Origin: Escherichia coli DSM 30083 = JCM 1649 = ATCC 11775
GTDB lineage: Bacteria > Pseudomonadota > Gammaproteobacteria > Enterobacterales > Enterobacteriaceae
Assembly (NCBI RefSeq): GCF_003697165.2
Contig: NZ_CP033092.2
Coordinates: 1,240,001-1,304,000 of the forward strand
Reading direction: 5' to 3'
Length of the DNA: 64,000 nucleotides
The notes under the pieces were generated by a model that saw nothing but the letters and a program-made list of their open reading frames with translations, did no database searches and was not told the DNA's origin. Positions 1 through 8,584 of the stretch are shown piece after piece. How positions within the stretch are numbered: the first letter of the stretch is position 1; each line of letters opens with the position of its first letter. The position numbers were made by a program, and so were the translations under genes.

Positions 1-1
1 T

Positions 2-913
2 CTGCGCGATCTGGAGCGCAAGGCATTGCAGGTGGGCACCGATGAAGACGGCGGCTATGCCGTGCCGGAAGCACTGGATCGCAACATTCTCACCCTGCTG
101 AAAGATGAAGTGGTGATGCGCCAGGAAGCCACGGTGATCACCGTTGGTGGTTCCGACTACAAAAAACTGGTGAATCTGGGCGGCACGGCTTCCGGATGGG
201 TTGGCGAGACTGACGCGCGCTCCCAGACTGCCACCTCAAAACTGGGCCTGATTGAACCTTTCATGGGGGAAATCTACGGTAACCCGCAGGCCACCCAGAA
301 AATGCTGGATGATGCCTTTTTCAACGTGGAAGCATGGATCAACAGCGAGCTGGCAACCGAATTTGCCGAACAGGAAGAAATTGCCTTTACCACCGGCGAT
401 GGTACCAAGAAGCCGAAAGGGTTCCTGGCGTATGAATCCACTGATGAAACCGATAAGGTCCGGGCGTTCGGCAAACTTCAGCATATTGTATCCGGCGAAG
501 CGACGGCGGTGACCGCAGACGCCATTATCAAACTGATTTACACGCTGCGTAAGGCACACCGCACTGGCGCGAAGTTCATGATGAACAACAACAGCCTGTT
601 TGCCATCCGTCTGCTTAAAGACAGCGAGGGTAACTATCTGTGGCGTCCGGGGCTGGAACTGGGGCAGCCGTCCTCTCTGGCGGGTTACGGTATCGCTGAA
701 AACGAACAGATGCCGGATATCGCCGCTGATGCGAAAGCCATTGCATTTGGTAACTTCAAACGGGGTTACACCATCGTTGACCGTATCGGCACCCGCATTC
801 TGCGTGACCCGTACACCAATAAACCGTTTGTCGGTTTTTATACCACCAAGCGCACCGGCGGGATGCTGGTCGATTCGCAGGCCATCAAACTGCTGAAGAT
901 TGCAGCGGCGTAA
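2..913 (+). CDS. Phage major capsid protein, HK97 family (5' end outside window)
   Basis: The frame is open from base 2, so the gene begins before the window; the TTG at 26 is an internal Leu codon, not a start. The visible part is about 303 residues. It begins at a stretch resembling the mature N-terminus left after prohead cleavage in HK97-type capsids (ALQVGTDEDGGYAVPE), followed by an HK97-fold body with conserved pieces such as FMGEIYGNPQ, FTTGDGTKKPKGFL and GFYTTKRTGGMLVD. It forms the icosahedral head shell. The head-completion genes follow immediately. Recognition is by family resemblance. Confidence 0.88.
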   Translation: MRDLERKALQVGTDEDGGYAVPEALDRNILTLLKDEVVMRQEATVITVGGSDYKKLVNLGGTASGWVGETDARSQTATSKLGLIEPFMGEIYGNPQATQKMLDDAFFNVEAWINSELATEFAEQEEIAFTTGDGTKKPKGFLAYESTDETDKVRAFGKLQHIVSGEATAVTADAIIKLIYTLRKAHRTGAKFMMNNNSLFAIRLLKDSEGNYLWRPGLELGQPSSLAGYGIAENEQMPDIAADAKAIAFGNFKRGYTIVDRIGTRILRDPYTNKPFVGFYTTKRTGGMLVDSQAIKLLKIAAA

Positions 914-918
914 TCACT

Positions 919-943
919 CAGGGGCGCGGAACCGCGCCCCCTG
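919..943 (+). terminator. GC-rich hairpin behind the capsid gene
   Basis: An inverted repeat of about nine GC pairs (GGGGCGCGG / CCGCGCCCC) lies six bases after the capsid stop. No T-run follows, so it may stabilise capsid mRNA or trim readthrough rather than terminate fully. Late transcription must continue into the tail genes. Confidence 0.35.
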
Positions 944-962
944 TTCTGACGGGTGAAGAATC

Positions 963-1163
963 ATGATCCTGAAACAAGATCTGAAATGGTCACCGGACGG
1001 TATGCGTGTTGAGGTCATTCGGGCCGGTGAGTATGACGATGGGGCGCTTCCTGCCCGGGTGCAGGAGATTGCACTTCAGGCCGGGTTAGCAGAGCGCGGA
1101 ATCAGTGCAAAAAGCAGTAAAGCGGCAAAAGAGAAAAAAGCCACGACCAGTAAAGAGGGCTGA
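963..1163 (+). CDS. Small phage protein of unknown function
   Basis: A 66-residue protein between the capsid and connector genes, with a purine-rich ribosome site (GGTGAAGAA) just upstream of ATG 963. The N-terminal half reads as a compact domain (MILKQDLKWSPDGMRVEVI) and the last 20 residues are Lys/Ala/Ser-rich, suggesting a disordered basic tail. It ends two bases before the next start, so it belongs to the head-completion group. I do not recognise a family. Confidence 0.65.
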   Translation: MILKQDLKWSPDGMRVEVIRAGEYDDGALPARVQEIALQAGLAERGISAKSSKAAKEKKATTSKEG

Positions 1164-1165
1164 GT

Positions 1166-1489
1166 ATGCTTCTGACAATGGAAGAGATTAAAGCCCAACT
1201 CCGGCTGGATGAGGATTTCGATGCTGATGACCGCCATCTGCAACTGCTGGCCTGTGCGGCACAAAAGCGGACGGAAACGTATCTGAACCGGAAGCTCTAT
1301 GCACCGGATGAAACCATTCCGGACAGCGATCCGGACGGGCTGCACCTGCCGGATGATATTCGTCTGGGGATGCTGATGCTTATCAGCCATTTTTACGAAA
1401 ACCGCTCGTCGGTTACGGAAGTGGAGAAACTCGACATGCCGCAGAGTTTTGGCTGGCTTGTCGGCCCGTACAGGTACTTTCCGCAATGA
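1166..1489 (+). CDS. Head-tail connector protein (HK97 gp6-like)
   Basis: A 107-residue protein beginning with the helix-rich pattern of gp6/QLRxG connectors (MLLTMEEIKAQLRLDEDFDADD), with the later stretch LPDDIRLGMLMLISHFYENR that is also typical. These proteins form a ring under the portal and help close the packaged head. It overlaps the next gene by an ATGA junction at 1486-1489, so translation is probably coupled. Position after capsid and before the joining protein matches HK97-type head operons. Confidence 0.82.
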   Translation: MLLTMEEIKAQLRLDEDFDADDRHLQLLACAAQKRTETYLNRKLYAPDETIPDSDPDGLHLPDDIRLGMLMLISHFYENRSSVTEVEKLDMPQSFGWLVGPYRYFPQ

Positions 1490-1896
1490 AAATTCGTCAG
1501 GCGCAGACCAGCGCAACCTACATTCTGCCGGACCCCGGTGAACTGAATAAACGCGTCCTGATCCGCCTGCGGGTGGATATGCCCGCGGATAACTTTGGCG
1601 TGGAGCCTCAATACCTGATTACGTTCCGGACATGGGCGAAGGTTATCCAGACCAGTGCCACCACCTGGCAGGAAACCGCGCAGACCGGGGACGCCATCAC
1701 CCATTACATCACCATTCGTTACCGCCGGGGGATTACCGCTGATTATGAGGTGGTCTGCGGTGACAGTGTGTACCGGGTGAAACGTCAGCGCGATCTGAAC
1801 GGGGCGCGGCGCTTTCTGCTGCTGGAGTGTACGGAGCTGGGCGAATGTAGGCAGAGTCACGGAGGCAACAATGACGACTTCCTTTTTGCACGTTGA
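1486..1896 (+). CDS. Head-tail adaptor / joining protein
   Basis: A 136-residue protein of the phage head-tail joining family (SPP1 gp16-like). Recognisable parts are the N-terminal PGELNKRVLIR, the central W-A-K-V strand (TFRTWAKVIQ) and the beta-rich C-terminal half ending RDLNGARRFLLLECTEL. Such proteins close the connector channel and join it to the tail. Its last 26 bases overlap the next gene in another frame. Confidence 0.8.
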   Translation: MKIRQAQTSATYILPDPGELNKRVLIRLRVDMPADNFGVEPQYLITFRTWAKVIQTSATTWQETAQTGDAITHYITIRYRRGITADYEVVCGDSVYRVKRQRDLNGARRFLLLECTELGECRQSHGGNNDDFLFAR

Positions 1897-2377
1897 TTTT
1901 CAGCAGCCCGCGGAGATGCGCTTTAACCGCGCCCGTGTCCGGCGGGCGTTTGTCACGATTGGTCAGCGTCATATGCGTGATGCCCGTCGGCTGGTGATGC
2001 GCCGTGCGCGGTCGGCACCGGGTGAAAACCCCGGTTATCAGACCGGACGCCTGGCTCGTTCGATTGGTTACATGGTACCCAGAGCCAGTAAACATCGCCC
2101 TGGTTTTATGGCACGTATAGCCCCTAACCAGCGTAATGGAGAGGGAAACCGCCGTATCACCGGTGATTTTTATCCGGCTTTTTTGTTCTATGGCGTGAGG
2201 CGAGGGGCAAAGCGTCGTCGCAGCCATCATCGTGGTGCATCCGGTGGCAGCGGCTGGCGACTGGCTCCACGTAATAACTTTATGGTGGAAACGCTTGAAA
2301 AGAACCGCAGCTGGACACGCTATTTTCTGGCGCGGGAATTACGTAAATCACTGAAGCCGGAGCGACGACGCAGATGA
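1871..2377 (+). CDS. Neck / tail-completion protein, HK97 gp10-like
   Basis: A very basic 168-residue protein, rich in Arg with a run of five Arg at the C-terminus. It has the layout of gp10-type neck proteins: an N-terminal helix with many Arg, then GYQTGRLARSIGYMVP, a Pro/Phe-rich centre with a predicted 'YPAFLFYGVRRGAKRRR' segment, and a C-terminal helix. It probably sits at the head-tail interface. It starts inside the preceding gene (ATG 1871) and overlaps the next by four bases. Confidence 0.68.
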   Translation: MTTSFLHVDFQQPAEMRFNRARVRRAFVTIGQRHMRDARRLVMRRARSAPGENPGYQTGRLARSIGYMVPRASKHRPGFMARIAPNQRNGEGNRRITGDFYPAFLFYGVRRGAKRRRSHHRGASGGSGWRLAPRNNFMVETLEKNRSWTRYFLARELRKSLKPERRRR

Positions 2378-2934
2378 AACTGACGCCTGTTATTGCTGCG
2401 CTGCGTGCCCGCTGCCCGTATTTTGAAAACCGGGTGGCAGGCGCGGCACAGTTCAAAAATCTGCCGGAGGTCGGAAAGCTGAGACTCCCGGCGGCATATG
2501 TGGTACCGGGTGATGACTCTCCGGGAGAAAACAAAAGCCAGACCGACTACTGGCAGGAGCTGAAAGAGGGCTTCTCCGTGGTTGTCATACTGAGTAACGG
2601 ACGTGATGAGCGCGGTCAGTTTGCCTCGTATGATGTGGTGGACGATGTCCGGCAGATGCTCTTTAAGGCCCTGCTGGGCTGGAACCCGGAAGCGTGCGGT
2701 AACCCGATTACCTATGACGGCGGCACGCTGCTGGATCTGAATCGTCATGAGCTGATTTATCAGTTCGATTTTTCGGTCATCAGAGAGCTGACCGAAGACG
2801 ATACCCGCCAGCAGGATGACCTGAACAGTCTGGATGAACTGCGAACGCTGGCGATTGATGTTGATTATCTCGATCCCGGTAACGGGTCTGACGGCGATAT
2901 CGAACATCACACCGAAATACCCCTTCCTTCCTGA
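2374..2934 (+). CDS. Tail terminator-like protein
   Basis: A 186-residue protein starting at an ATGA overlap (2374-2377). Features seen are an N-terminal helix (MKLTPVIAALRARCPYFENRVAG), the AAYVVPGDD strand-turn and a beta strand with GFSVVVILSNG, a pattern I associate with Gp37/tail-completion proteins of Mu-tailed phages. It would cap the tail tube or sheath where it meets the head. The acidic C-terminus (DDLNSLDELRTL onward) is probably flexible. Family placement is moderate; the role is inferred from position just before the sheath. Confidence 0.6.
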   Translation: MKLTPVIAALRARCPYFENRVAGAAQFKNLPEVGKLRLPAAYVVPGDDSPGENKSQTDYWQELKEGFSVVVILSNGRDERGQFASYDVVDDVRQMLFKALLGWNPEACGNPITYDGGTLLDLNRHELIYQFDFSVIRELTEDDTRQQDDLNSLDELRTLAIDVDYLDPGNGSDGDIEHHTEIPLPS

Positions 2935-2942
2935 GGATCATC

Positions 2943-3113
2943 ATGTTTGTGAAACCTGTTAAAGGGCGGTCAGTGCCTGACCCTGCCCGCGGCGACCTTT
3001 TGCCCGCCGAAGGGCGAAATGTTGATGAGAACAACTACTGGCTGCGCCGTGAAGCAGCGGGTGATATCCGGCGCGTGAATAAAAAGGTGAACACCGATGA
3101 CGATAAGCTTTAA
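2943..3113 (+). CDS. Small Mu gp38-like protein (DUF2635)
   Basis: A 56-residue ORF with ATG at 2943, eight bases after the preceding gene; its 3' end overlaps the sheath gene by 17 bases. The protein starts MFVKPVKGRSVPDPARG and has VDENNYWLRREAAGDI in the centre, the pattern of the DUF2635 family. That family sits immediately before the sheath gene in Mu-like tails. The function is unknown; it may assist sheath or tube assembly. Confidence 0.8.
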   Translation: MFVKPVKGRSVPDPARGDLLPAEGRNVDENNYWLRREAAGDIRRVNKKVNTDDDKL

Positions 3114-4593
3114 CACCATTCCGTCGAATACGCTGGTTCCGCTGTTTTATGCGGAAATGGATAACCAGGCTGCGAATACTGCACAGGACAGCGGAGCATC
3201 GCTGCTGATTGGTCATGCCAATAACGGTGCAGAGATTGTTGCCAACAGTCTGGTACTGATGCCGTCGGCAGACTATGCACGCCAGATTTGTGGTGCGGGA
3301 AGTCAGCTGGCGCGTATGGTCGAGGCTTATCGCCAGACTGACCCGTTTGGCGAGCTGTATGTGATTGCCGTTCCTGAATCCACAGGCGCGGCGGCAACGG
3401 TTACGCTGACGGTGACCGGGGCGGCAACCGAAACCGGCACGGTGAATGTGTATGTGGGACGTACCCGCGTGCAGGTACCGGTGACTAACGGCGATAACGT
3501 TACGATGATTGCCAGCAGTATCCAGGATGCCATCAATGCCGTTCCGACCCTGCCGTTTACGGCTTCATCTTCGGCAGGCGTGGTCACACTGACCGCGCGT
3601 CATAAGGGGCTTTGCGGGAATGAAATTCCTGTCAGCCTCAATTACTACGGCTTTGGTGGGGGCGAAGTGCTGCCAGCGGGCGTACAGATTGCCGTGGTGA
3701 CGGGTACCGCCGGAACGGGTGCTCCGGTTCTCACCGGCGCTGTGGCTGCAATGGCGGATGAGCCGTTTGATTATATCGGCCTGCCGTTCAACGACACGGC
3801 CTCCGTTAACACGCTGGTGACCGAGATGAACGATACCAGCGGTCGCTGGAGCTATGCGCGTCAGCTGTATGGTCATGTGTATACGGCAAAGACCGGCACG
3901 CTGTCAGAACTGGTGACCGCAGGTGACCAGTTTAACCAGCAGCACATTACCCTGGCGGGGTACGAAAAAGACACCCAGACGCCTGCCGACGAGCTGGCGG
4001 CAAGCCGTACCGCCCGCGCAGCGGTGTTTATCCGCAACGATCCGGCACGTCCCACGCAGACCGGTGAGCTGGTGGGTATGCTGCCTGCGCCGAAGGGGAA
4101 ACGGTTCACGATGACCGAACAAAAGACCCTGCTGTCTCATGGCGTGGCAACGGCGTATGTCGAAAGCGGGGTACTGCGCATTCAGCGTGATGTCACCACG
4201 TACAGGAAAAACGCTTACGGGGTTGCGGATAACAGCTACCTCGACAGCGAGACGCTGCATACCAGTGCGTATGTACTGCGCAAACTGAAATCCGTCATTA
4301 CCAGTAAGTACGGGCGTCACAAGCTTGCCAGCGACGGTACCCGCTTTGGTCCCGGTCAGGCGATTGTCACCCCGGCGGTGATCAAAGGGGAACTGCTGGC
4401 AACCTACCGTCAGCTTGAGCGTGCGGGGATCGTGGAAAACTACGAACTTTTTAAGCAGTACCTGGTTGTGGAGCGTGATGCCAGCGATCCGAACCGCCTG
4501 AACACGCTGTTCCCGCCTGACTATGTTAACCAGTTGCGTGTCTTTGCCGTGGTTAACCAGTTCCGTCTTCAGTATTCAGAGGAGTCCGCATAA
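3097..4593 (+). CDS. Contractile tail sheath protein (Mu gpL-like)
   Basis: A 498-residue protein, close to the length of Mu gpL. The N-terminus MTISFNTIPSNTLVPLFYAEMDN is typical of the family. A beta-rich insertion follows at about residues 110-210 (VTLTVTGAATETGTVNVYVG), then the conserved C-terminal half with VATAYVESGVLRIQRDVTTY. Subunits polymerise around the tube and shorten on contraction to drive injection. A sheath gene proves the tail is of myovirus type. The stop overlaps the tube gene start (TAATG). Confidence 0.93.
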   Translation: MTISFNTIPSNTLVPLFYAEMDNQAANTAQDSGASLLIGHANNGAEIVANSLVLMPSADYARQICGAGSQLARMVEAYRQTDPFGELYVIAVPESTGAAATVTLTVTGAATETGTVNVYVGRTRVQVPVTNGDNVTMIASSIQDAINAVPTLPFTASSSAGVVTLTARHKGLCGNEIPVSLNYYGFGGGEVLPAGVQIAVVTGTAGTGAPVLTGAVAAMADEPFDYIGLPFNDTASVNTLVTEMNDTSGRWSYARQLYGHVYTAKTGTLSELVTAGDQFNQQHITLAGYEKDTQTPADELAASRTARAAVFIRNDPARPTQTGELVGMLPAPKGKRFTMTEQKTLLSHGVATAYVESGVLRIQRDVTTYRKNAYGVADNSYLDSETLHTSAYVLRKLKSVITSKYGRHKLASDGTRFGPGQAIVTPAVIKGELLATYRQLERAGIVENYELFKQYLVVERDASDPNRLNTLFPPDYVNQLRVFAVVNQFRLQYSEESA

Positions 4594-4949
4594 TGGCCCG
4601 TATCGGGGGAACCTGTTATTTCAAAATTGACGGTCAGCAGCTATCGCTGACCGGCGGCATTGAGGTGCCCATGAACAGGACGGTCAATGATGACATCATC
4701 GGCCTGGACGGTTCAGTGGACCGCAAGGAAACTCACCGTGCGCCTTATGTTAAAGGGACCTTCAAGGTGCCGAAGAATTTTCCGGTGAGCAAAATCACCT
4801 CGTCTGATGAGATGACCATCACTGCCGAGCTGGCGAACGGTCAGGTCTATGTACTGTCGTCTGCCTGGCTGCACGGCGAAGCGAACCATAATGCCGAAGA
4901 AGGGACGGTTGATCTTGAGTTCCACGGTGAAGAAGGGGATTACCAGTAA
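4593..4949 (+). CDS. Tail tube protein (Mu gpM-like)
   Basis: A 118-residue protein of the Mu-type tail tube family. It opens MARIGGTCYFKIDGQQL and ends with VDLEFHGEEGDYQ. It forms the inner tube through which DNA passes. It is joined by one-base stop/start overlaps to the sheath gene before it and the chaperone after it, so the three are probably translated in a coupled way, giving matched amounts of sheath and tube. Confidence 0.92.
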   Translation: MARIGGTCYFKIDGQQLSLTGGIEVPMNRTVNDDIIGLDGSVDRKETHRAPYVKGTFKVPKNFPVSKITSSDEMTITAELANGQVYVLSSAWLHGEANHNAEEGTVDLEFHGEEGDYQ

Positions 4950-5218
4950 TGAAAGAGCTTGAGTTAAAGAAACCGATTACCGCTCATGGCGAGACACTCT
5001 CCGTACTGGAGTTTGATGAGCCCACCGGGAAAGATGTCCGCGAGCTGGGGTATCCCTACCAGATGAATCAGGATGAGTCCGTCAGACTTCTGGCGCATGT
5101 GGTATCGAAATACATTGTGCGGCTGGCGAAAGTGCCGCAAAACTCTGTCGACCAGATGTCTCCGGCAGACCTGAATGCTGCGGCGTGGCTTGTGGCTGGT
5201 TTTTTCCTCCAGGCCTGA
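4949..5218 (+). CDS. Tail assembly chaperone, short form (Mu gp41-like)
   Basis: An 89-residue protein (MKELELKKPITAHGETLSVL) between the tube and tape-measure genes, the position and size of Mu gp41-type tail assembly chaperones. It is the 0-frame product; the reading frame contains a slippery heptamer three codons before its end. Short and long chaperone forms coat the tape measure protein while the tube polymerises. The conserved features are the FDEPTGKDVRELG stretch and the C-terminal LNAAAWLVAGFF helix. Confidence 0.88.
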   Translation: MKELELKKPITAHGETLSVLEFDEPTGKDVRELGYPYQMNQDESVRLLAHVVSKYIVRLAKVPQNSVDQMSPADLNAAAWLVAGFFLQA

Positions 5219-5367
5219 CGGCTGAATACCTCACTGATCGCTTCTTTGACTGCGCCAGCTACTGGCGCATTAATCCCTTCGAATTGCTGAATATGCCGAT
5301 CAGTGAAATTCCCTTGCTGGTCAGTCAGGCAAACAGGATAGAGCAGGAGAAACGCACACATGGCTGA
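4949..5367 (+). CDS. Tail assembly chaperone, -1 frameshift fusion (gp41-42-like)
   Basis: If ribosomes slip back one base on the heptamer at 5200-5206, residue 86 (Phe) is followed by PPGLTAEYLTDRFF and a 139-residue fusion is made, ending at 5367. The downstream frame (5206-5367) is open, has no good start of its own, and its stop overlaps the tape-measure start (ATGGCTGA). Frameshifted chaperone pairs directly upstream of the tape measure are conserved across long-tailed phages. Mu itself is reported to use a -2 shift; here the geometry is -1. Confidence 0.8.
5200..5206 (+). promoter_or_regulatory. Slippery heptamer T TTT TTC for -1 frameshifting
   Basis: In the 0 frame the codons are GGT TTT TTC CTC, preceded by T, giving X-XXY-YYZ geometry. 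Both Phe codons can re-pair with tRNA-Phe after a one-base backward slip. The 0-frame stop follows ten bases later (5216-5218). No strong downstream pseudoknot was identified by eye. Confidence 0.8.
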
Positions 5368-7195
5368 ATTTGAGCTTAAGGCGTTGATCACCGGTGTCGA
5401 CAGGCTTTCTCCCGCGCTGTCGAAAATGCAAAAGAAAATCCGGGGATTTAAACGCCAGGCGGAAGAAGCGTCACAGGGTGGGCTGGCGCTTGGTGGCGGA
5501 CTGGCTGCGGGTCTGACGCTTTCCCTGAAATCTTATGCCGATCAGGAAAACGCCGCCACCGGGCTGAAAGTTGCCATGATGGATGCGAACGGTGAGGTCG
5601 GAAAGCGCTTTCAGGACATCAATAAACTGGCTATTGGTCTGGGTAACCAGCTACCCGGTACAACGGCTGATTTCCAGAACATGATGCAGATGCTGGTGCG
5701 TCAGGGGATCCCGGCAGAAAACATTCTTGGCGGTGTGGGTAAAGCGACAGCTTATCTTGCGGTACAACTGAAAAAAACACCGGAAGCGGCTGCCGAGTTT
5801 GCCGCAAAGATGCAGGATGCTACCGGAACGGCGTCAGAAGACATGATGGGGCTGTTCGACACTATCCAGAAGGCGTTTTATCTGGGCGTTGACGATACCA
5901 ACATGTTGTCCTTCTTCACTAAAACCAGCTCTGTTCTGAAGATGGTGAACAAGGACGGTCTTCAGGCTGCACAGAGCCTTGCCCCCATCAGCGTCATGAT
6001 GGATCAGATGGGGATGAACGGGGAGTCGGCAGGTAACGCCCTGCGAAAAGTTATCCAGTCCGGATTAAGCGTTAAGAAAATCAGGGACGTCAATAAAGTC
6101 ATGGCCCGCCAGAAACTCGGGGTACAGCTCGATTTTACTGACGGCAAAGGGAGTTTTGGCGGTCTTGATAACATGTTCAGGCAACTGGCAAAGCTGCGAA
6201 AACTGACCGACGTTAAGCGAACTGGTGTACTTAAGGCAATATTTGGTGATGATGCCGAAACCCTTCAGGTGGTCAATGCACTAATCGATAAAGGAAAGGA
6301 TGGCTACGACCAGATCCAGCAGAAGATGAATAAACAGGCCAGTCTGAATAAACGTGTTCAGGCACAGCTTGGTACGCTGTCCAACCTGTGGGAGGCAATG
6401 ACAGGGACCGCAACTAACGGCCTTGCGGCTATTGGCGGCGCATTTTCTGGTGACGCTAAAAATATCACGCAATGGCTGGGGGAGTTGGGGGAGAAATTCA
6501 CGAAGTTTGCGGATGAAAATCCCCGGGTTATTCGCGGCGTCGTCGGGCTTGCTGCCGGTCTTGCGATTCTGAAACTGGGATTGATGGGCGTTGGCGGTGC
6601 CATCAGTATTGTCAGCAGGATCATGTCGATGACGCCGATTGGCATGATTGCGACGGCGATAGCCCTGGCTGCGGGATTAATTATCACTAACTGGGATGTT
6701 GTCGGACCTTATTTCAAGAAGCTCTGGGAAACCATTGGTCCTTATTTTGAGGCTGGCCGGGAACTTCTGAAGAAGGTTTTTGCCTGGTCGCCGCTGGGGA
6801 TGGTAATCAATAACTGGGGACCGGTTGTTAAGTGGTTTCAGGATATGTGGGACAAGCTGAAGCCAATTATTGAGTGGTTTACCGACAGTTCCGGTGACAC
6901 GGTCGATGCCATTAACTCTGCGCAGTGGGGCGCGGGTGCTTATGATGCTTATGGGACGGGAATACCGGCACGGGGATACACACCTTATCAGGCGGTGGAT
7001 CCGGCTCAGTCAAACAACGCCTCCGGTGCCACAGGCCCGAATCCCTTCATGATTAACAAAGCTTCTGCGCCAAAAGTTGATGGTGAGATCAAGGTCTCTT
7101 TTGTGAATTCACCTCCGGGTATGCGGGTTATGGAAACGCGATCCAGCGGTTTTGATGTCAGCCATGATGTTGGCTATACGCGCTTTGGCAGGTAA
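5360..7195 (+). CDS. Tail tape measure protein
   Basis: A 611-residue protein, the longest of the tail operon. Residues about 1-40 are a charged helix (SPALSKMQKKIRGFKRQAEEA). Residues about 80-290 match the phage minor-tail/tape-measure repeat region (QLPGTTADFQNMMQMLVRQGI, LAPISVMMDQMGMNGESAGNALRKVIQSG style). Residues about 388-445 form hydrophobic segments with Gly/Ala-rich helices that may enter the host membrane. Two W-D-x-V-x-P-Y/W-F-type repeats follow near 445-505. It sets tail length and is ejected with the DNA. Start ATG overlaps the chaperone frame. Confidence 0.92.
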   Translation: MAEFELKALITGVDRLSPALSKMQKKIRGFKRQAEEASQGGLALGGGLAAGLTLSLKSYADQENAATGLKVAMMDANGEVGKRFQDINKLAIGLGNQLPGTTADFQNMMQMLVRQGIPAENILGGVGKATAYLAVQLKKTPEAAAEFAAKMQDATGTASEDMMGLFDTIQKAFYLGVDDTNMLSFFTKTSSVLKMVNKDGLQAAQSLAPISVMMDQMGMNGESAGNALRKVIQSGLSVKKIRDVNKVMARQKLGVQLDFTDGKGSFGGLDNMFRQLAKLRKLTDVKRTGVLKAIFGDDAETLQVVNALIDKGKDGYDQIQQKMNKQASLNKRVQAQLGTLSNLWEAMTGTATNGLAAIGGAFSGDAKNITQWLGELGEKFTKFADENPRVIRGVVGLAAGLAILKLGLMGVGGAISIVSRIMSMTPIGMIATAIALAAGLIITNWDVVGPYFKKLWETIGPYFEAGRELLKKVFAWSPLGMVINNWGPVVKWFQDMWDKLKPIIEWFTDSSGDTVDAINSAQWGAGAYDAYGTGIPARGYTPYQAVDPAQSNNASGATGPNPFMINKASAPKVDGEIKVSFVNSPPGMRVMETRSSGFDVSHDVGYTRFGR

Positions 7196-7218
7196 TGAAA
7201 AATTAATCTGTTAATGAG

Positions 7219-7240
7219 TCCCACTCCGGTGGGATTTTTT
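7219..7240 (+). terminator. Rho-independent terminator inside the tail operon
   Basis: Stem TCCCAC/GTGGGA with a four-base loop followed by six T, 23 bases after the tape-measure stop. It splits the late operon, probably lowering expression of the baseplate genes relative to sheath, tube and tape measure. Confidence 0.8.
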
Positions 7241-7255
7241 ATGTACGGAGTTTAT

Positions 7256-8584
7256 ATGACGTGGAAAGACAGACTTCAGGACGCGTCATTTCGCGGTGTG
7301 CCGTTTAAGGTTGAAGAAGAAAGTGCGGGAACCGGTCGTCGTGTGGAAACGCACGAATACCCGAACCGCGACAAACCCTATACCGAAGACCTGGGGAAAA
7401 TCACTTTCCGCCCGTCCATCACAGCTTATGTGGTGGGAGATGACTGCTTTGACCAGCGCGATCGCCTGATTGACGCGCTGAATAAACCCGGTCCCGGCAC
7501 GCTTGTCCATCCGACTTACGGTGAGCTGAAAGTCTGTGTTGACGGGGAAGTTCGGGTCAGCACATCGAAGAGTGAAGGGCGTATTGTCCGCTTTGACCTG
7601 AAGTTTGTCGAAGCGGGAGAACTCTCTTACCCCACTTCAGGTGCGGCGACGGCGCAGACGCTGATGTCATCCTGTTCTGCACTGGATGACTGCATCAGTG
7701 ACAGCTTCAGTGGTTTCAGTATCGATGGCGTGGCAGATTTTGTGCAGAACGACGTCGTCGGTAATGCCAGCACAATGCTTGGGTATGTTTCTGATGCGAT
7801 GAAAGTGGTGGATTCTGCCGTATCGGATGCCGCCAGGCTGTTGCAGGGGGATATCTCGGTACTTCTGCCGCCGCCATCGTCAGGCAAAAATTTCGTTGAG
7901 CAGGTGCAGAAAATGTGGCGTACCGGGAAACGCCTTTATGGTAACGCCAGCGACCTGGTCACCATGATCAAAACGCTTTCCGGTGTCAGCCTCGGCAGCG
8001 ATCTGCAACCGCGCGGCGTCTGGAAAACGGACAGTAAAACCACCGCCACGGCGACGCAGCAGCGTAACGTGGTTGCCAGCACCCTTCGTACGACCGCAAT
8101 CAGCGAAGCGGCGTATGCCGTCACACGATTGCCTGCGCCCACAACTTCCGCGGTGATGCAGAATGCCACAGTGGGGCAGTCAACAACACCCGCGCAGAGC
8201 ACCGGCTGGCCTTCTGTCACGCATCCGGCACTGAACAATGCACCGGCGGTGAAAAACACGGTTGACCTGCCAACGTGGGAAGAACTGACCGACATTCGCG
8301 ACACACTGAATACGGCAATTGATAAGGAGTTGTCCCGTACAACCAGTGATGTGCTGTTTCTGGCGCTGCGCCGGGTGAAAGCAGATCTGAATGCGGATAT
8401 CAACACGCGCCTTGAACAGTCTGCACGGATCATTCAGCGCACACCGGATGAGGTTTTACCCGCGCTGGTGCTGGCGGCGACCTGGTTTGATAACGCGGCG
8501 CGTGACGCGGACATTATCCGGCGTAATGCCATTACGCATCCCGGCTTTGTGCCGGTGATCCCTCTGAAGGTGCCAGTGCAATGA
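7256..8584 (+). CDS. Tail/DNA circularisation protein (Mu gpN-like)
   Basis: A 442-residue protein starting MTWKDRLQDASFRGVPFKVE, the characteristic opening of the DNA-circularisation N-terminal family (Mu gpN, a baseplate/tail protein). I chose ATG 7256 because GGAG lies five bases upstream. An in-frame ATG at 7214 would put the first 14 codons through the terminator hairpin. The N-terminal ~100 residues are conserved (RDKPYTEDLGKITFRPSI); the middle is Ser/Thr/Ala-rich and low in conserved features; the C-terminal 100 residues are helical. It overlaps gpP by ATGA. Confidence 0.88.
   Translation: MTWKDRLQDASFRGVPFKVEEESAGTGRRVETHEYPNRDKPYTEDLGKITFRPSITAYVVGDDCFDQRDRLIDALNKPGPGTLVHPTYGELKVCVDGEVRVSTSKSEGRIVRFDLKFVEAGELSYPTSGAATAQTLMSSCSALDDCISDSFSGFSIDGVADFVQNDVVGNASTMLGYVSDAMKVVDSAVSDAARLLQGDISVLLPPPSSGKNFVEQVQKMWRTGKRLYGNASDLVTMIKTLSGVSLGSDLQPRGVWKTDSKTTATATQQRNVVASTLRTTAISEAAYAVTRLPAPTTSAVMQNATVGQSTTPAQSTGWPSVTHPALNNAPAVKNTVDLPTWEELTDIRDTLNTAIDKELSRTTSDVLFLALRRVKADLNADINTRLEQSARIIQRTPDEVLPALVLAATWFDNAARDADIIRRNAITHPGFVPVIPLKVPVQ

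Noticed and set aside
7214..7255. Longer N-terminus of the gpN-like protein
   Set aside because: The codons form the terminator hairpin and T-run; the GGAG-preceded ATG at 7256 gives the family start.
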